Shown here: positions 1 through 5,220 of the stretch, in pieces
How positions within the stretch are numbered: position 1 is the first letter of the stretch
Layout of the letters: the number at the start of each line of letters is the position of its first letter
Assembly (NCBI GenBank): GCA_031289625.1
Contig: JAITPB010000094.1
Coordinates: 1 to 5,220 of the forward strand
Origin: Clostridiales bacterium
Lineage (GTDB): Bacteria > Bacillota > Clostridia > Lachnospirales > WQUN01
Length of the DNA: 5,220 nucleotides
Reading direction: 5' to 3'
Program-made: the position numbers and the translations under genes
The notes under the pieces: generated by a model
What the model saw: only the letters and a program-made list of their open reading frames with translations
Told to the model about the DNA's origin: nothing
Databases searched by the model: none

Positions 1-431
1 GACACGTGTCCGGACATACGTCCGAGATCGTGGCTGTCCTGGGGTTTCGTTCCGCCGCCGCGATGTTTTTGCAAAAAGATTTTGAAGACGTCTGCGACGA
101 AGTGTTTGTCGCGACAGACGACGGCAGCGCCGGGTTTCACGGTACAGTGACGGATTTTTTGCGCGGGACGGATGCGCGGGAGGCCCGCGTCTATGCCTGC
201 GGCCCTAAGGCGATGCTGAAAAGCGTTGCGGCGTGGTCTCTCCAAACTGGCATGGCGTGCCAAGTTTCTTTAGAAGAACGCATGGCCTGCGGCGTGGGCG
301 CGTGCCTGGGCTGCGCCGTAAGCGTCCGGGCGCATGGACCCGATGGGTTTATCTATCGAAAAGTGTGCGCGGATGGGCCGGTTTTTGGGAGCGAAGAAGT
401 GGATTGGGGCGATTCGGAGGGATTGGCATGA
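1..431 (+). CDS. pyrK: Dihydroorotate dehydrogenase B, electron transfer subunit PyrK (C-terminal part, 5' truncated by window)
   Basis: This is the iron-sulfur flavoprotein subunit of class 1B dihydroorotate dehydrogenase. It carries electrons from the FMN of PyrD through a [2Fe-2S] cluster and FAD to NAD+ in cytosolic pyrimidine synthesis. The frame is open to the left edge; the GTG at 6 is probably an internal valine. About 143 residues are present, against roughly 250-260 for a whole PyrK, so the FAD-binding barrel and the start of the NAD domain lie upstream. Counting from the GTG, the visible signs are an ATDDGSAG stretch (36-43), the YACGP nucleotide-domain motif (63-67), and the cluster cysteines C95, C100, C103 and C121 in the pattern Cx4Cx2Cx17C, with the family-typical context EERMACGVGACLGC. 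Its TGA overlaps the pyrD ATG (ATGA at 428-431), so the two are translationally coupled. Identification is secure. Confidence 0.95.
   Translation, partial: HVSGHTSEIVAVLGFRSAAAMFLQKDFEDVCDEVFVATDDGSAGFHGTVTDFLRGTDAREARVYACGPKAMLKSVAAWSLQTGMACQVSLEERMACGVGACLGCAVSVRAHGPDGFIYRKVCADGPVFGSEEVDWGDSEGLA
416..421 (+). promoter_or_regulatory. Ribosome binding site of pyrD
   Basis: GGAGGG lies 6 bases before the ATG at 428, inside the last codons of pyrK. It fixes the pyrD start and rules out the longer in-frame extension that begins at 233, which merely reads through pyrK out of frame. Confidence 0.85.
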
Positions 432-1348
432 ACCATCGTTTGACCGTTGACATCGCGGGTGTGACGCTGAAAAATCCCATCATGCCCGCGTCGGGTACAT
501 TTGGAAGCGGCAAAGAGTACGCCGCGTTTGTGGATTTGAACCGGCTCGGCGCAATCGTGGTCAAAGGCGTGGCCAGCCGTCCCTGGCCGGGCAATCCGCC
601 GCCCAGACTCGCTGAGACCGCGTCGGGTATGCTCAACAGCGTCGGTCTGCAAAATGCGGGCGTTATGGCGTTTCTCGCGGAGGATCTGCCCTTTTTGAAA
701 CAGTTTGACACGAAAATCATCGTCAACATTTGCGGGCACAGCCTGGCGGAATATTTAGAAGTCGCCTTGGCGCTGTCGGACGCGCCCGTGGATTTGCTGG
801 AACTGAACATTTCCTGCCCCAATGTTTCAGAAGGCGGCATGGCGTTCGGCACAAACCGCCAGATGGTGGAACAGGTAGTCAGTGCGGTCAAAAAACACGC
901 GCGGCAGCCGCTGATCGTCAAACTGAGCCCCAATGTGACGGACATCGTTGAAATCGCCAGGGCCGCCGAAAGCGCAGGCGCGGATGGGCTGTCGCTGATC
1001 AACACGCTGCTGGGGATGAAAATTGACGTACACAGACGAAAACCCATTTTGGCCAATGGGGCCGGAGGGCTGTCCGGCCCGGCGATCAAACCCGTGGCGA
1101 TTCGCATGGTCTACCAAACCGCCCGGGCGGTTCAGATCCCCATCATCGGCATGGGCGGCGTCATGACCGGCGAGGATGCCGTGGAGTTTCTGCTGGCTGG
1201 CGCGTCCGCCGTAGCTGTCGGCACGGCCAATTTCCACAACCCAACCGCCACGGTGGATGTGCTGCAAGGGCTGGAAGCGTATATGGAAACTTATGGAATA
1301 GAAGACGTCAATGCTCTGCGGGGATTTCTATTCCGAAAAGGCCGCTGA
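428..1348 (+). CDS. pyrD: Dihydroorotate dehydrogenase B (NAD+), catalytic subunit PyrD
   Basis: This FMN enzyme oxidises dihydroorotate to orotate, the fourth step of UMP synthesis, and works with PyrK as a class 1B heterotetramer in the cytosol. The product is 306 residues, the normal length for the family. Visible landmarks are NPIMPASGTFG (17-26), the substrate loop MLNSVGLQNAG (68-78), the active-site motif NISCPN with catalytic base Cys130 (127-132), IVKLSPNVTDI (163-173), the ANGAGGLSGPAIKP segment (209-222), and the C-terminal FMN phosphate-binding loops GMGGVMTGEDA (241-251) and VGTANF (264-269). A cysteine rather than serine base marks class 1, and the adjoining pyrK marks subclass 1B. 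The start is the ATG at 428 with a good ribosome binding site. The last 41 bases overlap the end of the convergent SWIM gene. No frameshift or missing catalytic residue is seen. Confidence 0.97.
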   Translation: MNHRLTVDIAGVTLKNPIMPASGTFGSGKEYAAFVDLNRLGAIVVKGVASRPWPGNPPPRLAETASGMLNSVGLQNAGVMAFLAEDLPFLKQFDTKIIVNICGHSLAEYLEVALALSDAPVDLLELNISCPNVSEGGMAFGTNRQMVEQVVSAVKKHARQPLIVKLSPNVTDIVEIARAAESAGADGLSLINTLLGMKIDVHRRKPILANGAGGLSGPAIKPVAIRMVYQTARAVQIPIIGMGGVMTGEDAVEFLLAGASAVAVGTANFHNPTATVDVLQGLEAYMETYGIEDVNALRGFLFRKGR

Positions 1349-2075
1349 CATCGACGGCGGTTTCATCAATCATCCGCGAGGTCTTCTGGTTGGCATTTTT
1401 CAGCATATTGTTCATCTTTTCCTGTACCGATTTTTTCAACAGCTCTTTAAACGGAATGCCGCGCAGCTTAAAAAAAAGCAAGGGGTCTGCGTCAAAACGC
1501 GCGCCAACGCCGTACAGCACAGCCGCCACATGCTTGCACATATTGGCCCAGTCCGGACAGGAACATGACAGCTGGATTTCTCGCGGGCTGGGGAACAAGC
1601 TGCCTTGCGCCATAAAAGAGTCGGACAGTTCCTGCGGAAAACGGCCTTCCGCCAATGCTTCCAGAGAGGCGACGCTGTGCCCGTATGCGGAGACAATTTT
1701 TTGCCACTTTTCTTTCGATAAAGGCGCGATTGAAATGGAAATATCATAAGGCTTGGCTTGACTGCCCTGCACCAGCCCGGTAATCAGCCCTTCCTCCAAC
1801 TGCAAATCCAGCACGAAGCCATTTTTGACATAGGCGCGGCCCCGCCCGATCCGGTTGGCGTAGTCCGCGTAAGACTCCAGGTTTTTGATCCAGGCGATCC
1901 CCCACCATGTTTTGACAACTTTATTGCCTTCAACAATGACAGGCTTTATGCCGGCATTTTTTTTTCGAAGCTTCTCTATCTGCTTCTGCGCTTTGGCGCG
2001 TTTTTCCGCCACGGGAACATATTCATCAAAGCCCCACACGCGTATCCCTCCGTTTATCTGCGTCAAAAAAGTCAT
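1308..2075 (-). CDS. SWIM zinc-finger domain protein, partner of the SNF2 ATPase
   Basis: This is a 255-residue soluble protein with one SWIM zinc finger, a zinc-binding module thought to contact DNA or proteins. The motif CxCx6CxH is at residues 171-182 (C171, C173, C180, H182) in the context LSCSCPDWANMCKHVAAVLY. The N-terminal half has features usual for bacterial SWIM proteins: KTWWGIAWIKNLE (55-67), RIGRGRAYVKNG (75-86), LVQGSQAKPYDISI (101-114) and a PLSKEKW stretch (118-124). Residues 23-40 are a lysine-rich, probably helical segment. The start ATG overlaps the SNF2 stop (ATGA read on the minus strand at 2075-2072). I see no good ribosome binding site before it, so translation probably depends on the upstream gene. 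The exact molecular role is unknown; a DNA-binding or targeting partner for the neighbouring ATPase is an inference from coupling. Its 3' end overlaps the end of pyrD by 41 bases. Confidence 0.9.
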   Translation of the reverse strand: MTFLTQINGGIRVWGFDEYVPVAEKRAKAQKQIEKLRKKNAGIKPVIVEGNKVVKTWWGIAWIKNLESYADYANRIGRGRAYVKNGFVLDLQLEEGLITGLVQGSQAKPYDISISIAPLSKEKWQKIVSAYGHSVASLEALAEGRFPQELSDSFMAQGSLFPSPREIQLSCSCPDWANMCKHVAAVLYGVGARFDADPLLFFKLRGIPFKELLKKSVQEKMNNMLKNANQKTSRMIDETAVDVSGLFGIEIPAEH

Positions 2076-4687
2076 GTCAGTCTAAAGAGATCCAACAGTT
2101 GCTCATTGTTCATTTCCGTAATCCAGTTCTCTCCGCTTCCCGCGATGATATCGCCTGCCATCTTTTGCTTGTTCTCGATCATAGTGTCTATTTTTTCTTC
2201 TATGGTTCCCATGGTGATCATTTTATGAACCATAACATTTTTATTCTGCCCGATGCGGAAAGCGCGATCCGTGGCCTGATTCTCAATCGCTGGGTTCCAC
2301 CATCGGTCAAAATGGATGACGTGGTTCGCGCGGGTCAGGTTTAAGCCGACGCCGCCCGCTTTCAAAGACAATATCATAAACGGAACATACTCGTCGCCTT
2401 GAAATTTTTCCACAAGCACGGCGCGTTTTTTCACCTGCGTGCCGCCGTGAAGCGTCAGCCCGGCAAAGCCAAACAGCGATTCCAAAAAAACCGCCAGCGG
2501 TTCTGTTATCTCTTTAAACTGTGTAAAAACAAGAACTCTTTCGCGTTTCTCGCGGATCGTCTCGCAAATTTCCGCCAGTTTTTCAAACTTGCCGCTTACT
2601 TTACTGTCGTATTCCAGCCGTCCCAGGTATTGATCGGGATGATTGCAGATCTGCTTGAATTTGATGATGCTGGCCAATACCATGCCCTTACGCTGTATGC
2701 CTTCCATTTGCGCCAGACTTTTTTCCAGCTCTTTAACCAAAGCCGCGTACAGGGCGGTCTGTTTTTTGGTTAGAAGCGGGTAATCTTTGATTTCGATTTT
2801 ATCCGGCAGGTCGCTGATGATCCTTTTGTCTGTTTTGAGACGCCGCAGGATAAAGGGGCTGACCACTTCCCGCAGGCGCGCGTAATTGCCTTGATCGTGC
2901 AGTGTCTTGGAAAAATCGCTGAATTCTTTGGATGTGCCCAGCAAGCCCTGATTCAAAAAATCAAAAATAGACCAAAGATCAGAGACCTTGTTTTCTATGG
3001 GCGTGCCTGTCATGGCAATCCGATAATCCGAAGGAATCTGCTTGACGGCTTTGGTCTGCTTTGTCCCGGCGTTTTTGATGGCCTGCGCCTCGTCCAGAAT
3101 CACGGCGCTCCATTTGCGTTCTTTGATTTTTTCCAGCCGGAGAGCCATGCCGTATGTCGTAATATACAACGTGGCCGCCGCTAAATCAATGTCCGCGGCG
3201 GCGCCGTGTAAAATACGATAGGACAGCTTAGGCGCGAATTTCATAATCTCTTTTTCCCAGTTGCCTATCAATGAGGCGGGAATAATTAAGAGCGCCTGAA
3301 AACCCGGCCTCTGACGCATTTTTTCTAAAAAAGCCAGGATTTGAACCGTTTTGCCCAAGCCCATGTCATCCGCCAGCAGCGCGCCGAATTTCAAACTTTC
3401 CATGGCAATGAGCCAGCCGAACCCCGTTTGCTGATAATGCCGCAGGCTCGCTTTAAACTCTTCCCCTGCGTCCAGCGCCTCGATATCCTCCGGACGCAGG
3501 AGGCGGCTTTTCAGCGTCTCCAGCCACGCGCCGTTGGATATTTCCACAGTCACTTTGTCCTCTGGCGCTGAAACGTTGAACTGTTCCGGCTGAAGCTGCA
3601 TCCGCATGGCTTCCGCCAGCGTAAGATCTTCAGAGCGGGCTAGCCGCATCGCCTCGTCATAGGCGTCCAGCGCGGCTTGCAGCTTCTCGCGATCCACTTC
3701 GACCCATTTGTTTTTGATAAAAGACAAGCCGCTCGTTTGCGCCAGCAATTCTTCCATTTCTTGCCGCGTAATTTTTTCCTCGCCAAAATACAGTTCTGGA
3801 TTAAAACTGAGAAGCGCGTCCATGCCCACGATGGCAGGCGCTCTATCGCCCATGGAGATTTTCAGCTTAACCGCTTGAGACTGCTTTTTCCACCAGTCCG
3901 GAATACGGCACAATATGCCGCATTCTTCATACAACGGCGTTTCTGTTAAAAACAGGTAGGCTTCGTCCGCGGAGAACCTCAATGGAGAGAACAACTCGCC
4001 GCTTTCCACCAATTCAGAGATGAAGTCGCTTTTGTCAGCGGCTTTGCTTACGGCGGCCAATAATTTTAACAGGGCGCCGCTTTGCTCTTTGTATTCCAAA
4101 AGCGCGTTTTTCAACGGCATATGCGAGACTTTTTTGCCGCCGTCCGCGTTTGTGCAGTATGTAGCCAAAAAAGCAAATGGATAATCCTCCGCCTTGCTTT
4201 CCACCAGGTGAAAAAAGACGCGTCCATAGGCATGCAGAGACGGTCTGCGGGAAAGAAGAAAATCGGCGACGCTTCCGCCAAAATTTTCGATCTCAGTTTC
4301 AAATTCAGCCGCAAGGCGGTTCCATAAAGATTTGATCCACTGAATATTCACATACTCGGCGCCTACGGCGTACGGGGTTTCCCGTAAAAACGCAAACGCG
4401 TCCCTATCGGAAAGCGGAGCGGCTTTCCGGGTAAATTCTATCGCGGGATTTTCAGAGACAGACTGGATAAAACGTTCGGCGACGCTATGAATGAACGCGA
4501 GAGAAGAAGGCATATCTGAAGAGCTTTCCAAAAAACCGAAATCAAAAAGCGCGGCATTGGAATTTTGGAGATATGCCTCGTAAAACGAATGGTTACTGTA
4601 GGCGGTTTTTCCATCCGGCGGCTGCCACTGGAGCGTAAAACCATCTTCTGTGTAATATGCGGTGAGTTCCTTTGTCGAATTTTCCAT
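2072..4687 (-). CDS. SNF2-family DEAD/DEAH-type ATPase (bacterial SNF2 helicase)
   Basis: This is an 871-residue ATP-driven DNA translocase of the SWI2/SNF2 group (superfamily 2), acting in the cytoplasm on DNA or DNA-bound proteins. Residues about 245-365 resemble the bacterial SNF2-associated domain (DUF3670 type), with LTETPLYEECGI, IPDWW, LSFNPELYFGEE and KWVEVD. The motor follows: Q-like LRHYQQTGFGWL (415-426), Walker A DDMGLGKT (440-447), Walker B DEAQ (532-535), motif III MTGTPIENK (559-567), motif IV VLVFTQF (718-724), motif V LKAGGVGLNLTRANHVIHFDRWWNP (within 775-799) and motif VI DRAFRIGQ (807-814). All are intact, so it should be active. Residues 1 to about 240 match no domain I recognise. 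I chose the ATG at 4687 because AGGA lies 7 bases before it; the frame extends to a TTG at 4750 and has another ATG at 4705, neither with a visible binding site. It heads an operon with the SWIM gene. The biological role (repair, transcription recycling or defence) cannot be told. Confidence 0.93.
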   Translation of the reverse strand: MENSTKELTAYYTEDGFTLQWQPPDGKTAYSNHSFYEAYLQNSNAALFDFGFLESSSDMPSSLAFIHSVAERFIQSVSENPAIEFTRKAAPLSDRDAFAFLRETPYAVGAEYVNIQWIKSLWNRLAAEFETEIENFGGSVADFLLSRRPSLHAYGRVFFHLVESKAEDYPFAFLATYCTNADGGKKVSHMPLKNALLEYKEQSGALLKLLAAVSKAADKSDFISELVESGELFSPLRFSADEAYLFLTETPLYEECGILCRIPDWWKKQSQAVKLKISMGDRAPAIVGMDALLSFNPELYFGEEKITRQEMEELLAQTSGLSFIKNKWVEVDREKLQAALDAYDEAMRLARSEDLTLAEAMRMQLQPEQFNVSAPEDKVTVEISNGAWLETLKSRLLRPEDIEALDAGEEFKASLRHYQQTGFGWLIAMESLKFGALLADDMGLGKTVQILAFLEKMRQRPGFQALLIIPASLIGNWEKEIMKFAPKLSYRILHGAAADIDLAAATLYITTYGMALRLEKIKERKWSAVILDEAQAIKNAGTKQTKAVKQIPSDYRIAMTGTPIENKVSDLWSIFDFLNQGLLGTSKEFSDFSKTLHDQGNYARLREVVSPFILRRLKTDKRIISDLPDKIEIKDYPLLTKKQTALYAALVKELEKSLAQMEGIQRKGMVLASIIKFKQICNHPDQYLGRLEYDSKVSGKFEKLAEICETIREKRERVLVFTQFKEITEPLAVFLESLFGFAGLTLHGGTQVKKRAVLVEKFQGDEYVPFMILSLKAGGVGLNLTRANHVIHFDRWWNPAIENQATDRAFRIGQNKNVMVHKMITMGTIEEKIDTMIENKQKMAGDIIAGSGENWITEMNNEQLLDLFRLT

Positions 4688-4694
4688 TATCGAA

Positions 4695-4703
4695 TCCTGC
4701 CCC
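4695..4703 (-). promoter_or_regulatory. Ribosome binding site of the SNF2 gene
   Basis: Read on the minus strand this is GGGGCAGGA, with AGGA ending 7 bases before the ATG at 4687. It decides the start in favour of 4687 over the upstream ATG at 4705 and the TTG at 4750. Confidence 0.6.
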
Positions 4704-4713
4704 ATATCAAAAT

Positions 4714-4722
4714 ATATTATCA
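4714..4722 (-). promoter_or_regulatory. Possible extended -10 promoter element for the SNF2-SWIM operon
   Basis: The minus strand reads TGATAATAT, an extended -10 form (TG, one base, TAATAT). Transcription would begin near 4707, giving a leader of about 20 bases before the ATG at 4687 that includes the ribosome binding site. No convincing -35 box is present at normal spacing, which an extended -10 can tolerate. The region is AT-rich, so chance matches are common. Confidence 0.3.
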
Positions 4723-4795
4723 CTTTAGCACAATAGCTGGTTTTAGGCAACTTTTTTAGACAAACAAAAAAAACAGCCCCAAAAGATGCTTTTTA

Positions 4796-5187
4796 TTGAA
4801 CTTCAATCTTCCGATTCGTGTGTGCGGGGCAAAACAATTATCTGAGAAATATTCCGACATTCCACAAGCGACACTGTATCATTACCTAAAGCAAATGACA
4901 ACGAACCATATTGTGGAAGAAAATCAAATTCGCGGTACTGTGGAAAAGGTGTATGCCGTAAAGAACAAGGGTGATGTTGATGTGGAAAAAATGCTGCGTG
5001 AAAATAACGGTGGATTTTATATGCAACTTTTTTCTCAATTCGTTATGGGCTTAATGCAGGAATTGAAGAAGCGGTATTGAAAATAGGTGAAACCATCATG
5101 ACCTTATACCAAAATCCACCTACGGCGGAACGGCGATTGCACAATCTTTGCATTATAACAACCCCGCCCAAAAAGCAAAGCGAATAA
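4796..5187 (+). pseudogene. Winged-helix (ArsR-like) transcriptional regulator, decayed
   Basis: The first frame (4796 to a TGA at 5078-5080, 94 residues) has a winged-helix DNA-binding segment: AKQLSEKYSDIPQATLYHYLKQM (12-34), with helix-turn-helix IPQATLYHYL, then the wing and linker EENQIRGTVEKVYAV (41-55), and an amphipathic segment FYMQLFSQFVMGLMQEL (74-90). This combination is familiar from ArsR-like regulators of Clostridia. It seems broken at both ends. The only start is a TTG at 4796 with no ribosome binding site, and the first helix expected before AKQLSEKY is missing or very short. The frame then stops early, while another frame, open from 5008, carries a plausible C-terminal tail (IEEAVLKIGETIMTLYQNPPTAERR and on, ending PPKKQSE, TAA at 5185-5187). 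About 19 bases separate that TAA from the next gene, as in an operon. The intact length is not known here, so a short functional protein is possible but less likely. Confidence 0.65.
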
Positions 5188-5193
5188 TCTTAT

Positions 5194-5198
5194 AGGGG
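5194..5198 (+). promoter_or_regulatory. Ribosome binding site of the gene starting at 5207
   Basis: AGGGG lies 8 bases before an ATG at 5207, good spacing for translation start. It follows the pseudogene's final TAA closely, which suggests the two were cotranscribed. Confidence 0.6.
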
Positions 5199-5206
5199 TA
5201 AAATCA

Positions 5207-5220
5207 ATGGAAATAATTTT
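5207..5220 (+). CDS. Start of an unidentified gene, cut by the window end
   Basis: ATG GAA ATA ATT (M-E-I-I) follows a good ribosome binding site and lies 19 bases after the TAA of the regulator remnant. Only four whole codons are visible, so the product cannot be named. Genes placed directly after such regulators are often their targets, commonly transporters; that is a general expectation, not something visible here. Confidence 0.5.

Larger units (their letters stand above)
4688..4795. other. AT-rich divergent intergenic region with an unpaired terminator-like arm
   Basis: This stretch separates the leftward SNF2 gene from the rightward regulator remnant. It holds the SNF2 ribosome binding site and possible promoter. 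On the minus strand, 4764-4780 reads GGGGCTG followed by eight T, GTT, which looks like the 3' arm and U tract of an intrinsic terminator. The matching 5' arm (CAGCCCC) is not found on its other side: only a 3-pair AGC/GCT stem with a mismatch and some A-T pairs can form with the GCTTTTT at 4788-4794. It is therefore either not a terminator or a damaged one. No recognisable promoter for the rightward genes is seen. It contains no gene. Confidence 0.4.

Noticed and set aside
233..427. N-terminal extension of the pyrD frame back to 233
   Set aside because: It reads pyrK out of frame and gives Arg/Trp/Gly-rich sequence unlike any PyrD start. The ATG at 428 with GGAGGG fits the family length.
349..1107. 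Long minus-strand open frame (252 codons) opposite pyrD
   Set aside because: It lies wholly antisense to the end of pyrK and to pyrD, both with clear family motifs. Its translation is low-complexity, rich in Ser, Pro and Ala, as expected for the shadow of a GC-rich gene.
1341..1365. Hairpin (CCGC/GCGG) just after the pyrD stop as a terminator
   Set aside because: The stem is only 4 pairs with a long loop and no following T tract, and it lies inside the SWIM coding sequence.
1758..2228. Plus-strand frame of 156 codons spanning the SWIM/SNF2 junction
   Set aside because: It is antisense to two well-supported genes and has no ribosome binding site or recognisable motif; the hydrophobic tail comes from the opposite-strand codons.
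1308..4687. SNF2/SWIM pair as part of a phage-defence system such as DISARM
   Set aside because: No methyltransferase, nuclease, helicase partner or other defence gene is in the window, and the pair sits beside a housekeeping pyrimidine operon. Defence remains possible but unsupported.
4764..4794. Intrinsic terminator between the SNF2 gene and the regulator remnant
   Set aside because: Only a 3-pair GC-containing stem with a mismatch and A-T pairs forms. The GGGGCTG arm before the T tract has no complementary arm nearby, so it is recorded only as terminator-like.

Overview
The window looks like ordinary chromosome of a Bacillota (Clostridia-like) bacterium. Three things point there: a class 1B dihydroorotate dehydrogenase pair (pyrK-pyrD), a bacterial SNF2-type ATPase coupled to a SWIM zinc-finger gene (a pair common in Bacillota), and an ArsR-like regulator remnant of a type familiar from Clostridia. 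The assignment is an inference from gene content. The genus cannot be read from the sequence.

Layout. Positions 1-1348 (+ strand) hold the 3' end of pyrK and the complete pyrD, overlapping by 4 bases. Together they encode the two subunits of the NAD-dependent dihydroorotate dehydrogenase of pyrimidine synthesis. Positions 4687-1308 (- strand) hold a two-gene operon: an 871-residue SNF2-family ATPase and, overlapping its stop codon by 4 bases, a 255-residue SWIM zinc-finger protein. The SWIM gene runs convergently into pyrD, and the two reading frames overlap by 41 bases with no visible terminator. Positions 4688-4795 are a short AT-rich intergenic stretch carrying a possible promoter for the SNF2 gene. 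Positions 4796-5187 (+ strand) hold a decayed regulator gene: a winged-helix N-terminal part in one frame and its apparent C-terminal tail in another. At 5207 the next + strand gene starts with a clear ribosome binding site and runs off the window.

How they fit. PyrK passes electrons from the FMN of PyrD through its [2Fe-2S] cluster and FAD to NAD. The SNF2 and SWIM proteins probably act together on DNA or on DNA-bound proteins, with the ATPase as motor and the zinc finger as DNA- or protein-binding partner. The regulator remnant probably once controlled the gene starting at 5207. The most interesting parts are the coupled SNF2/SWIM module and the broken regulator. I see no CRISPR array, tRNA, rRNA, transposase or clear mobile element.
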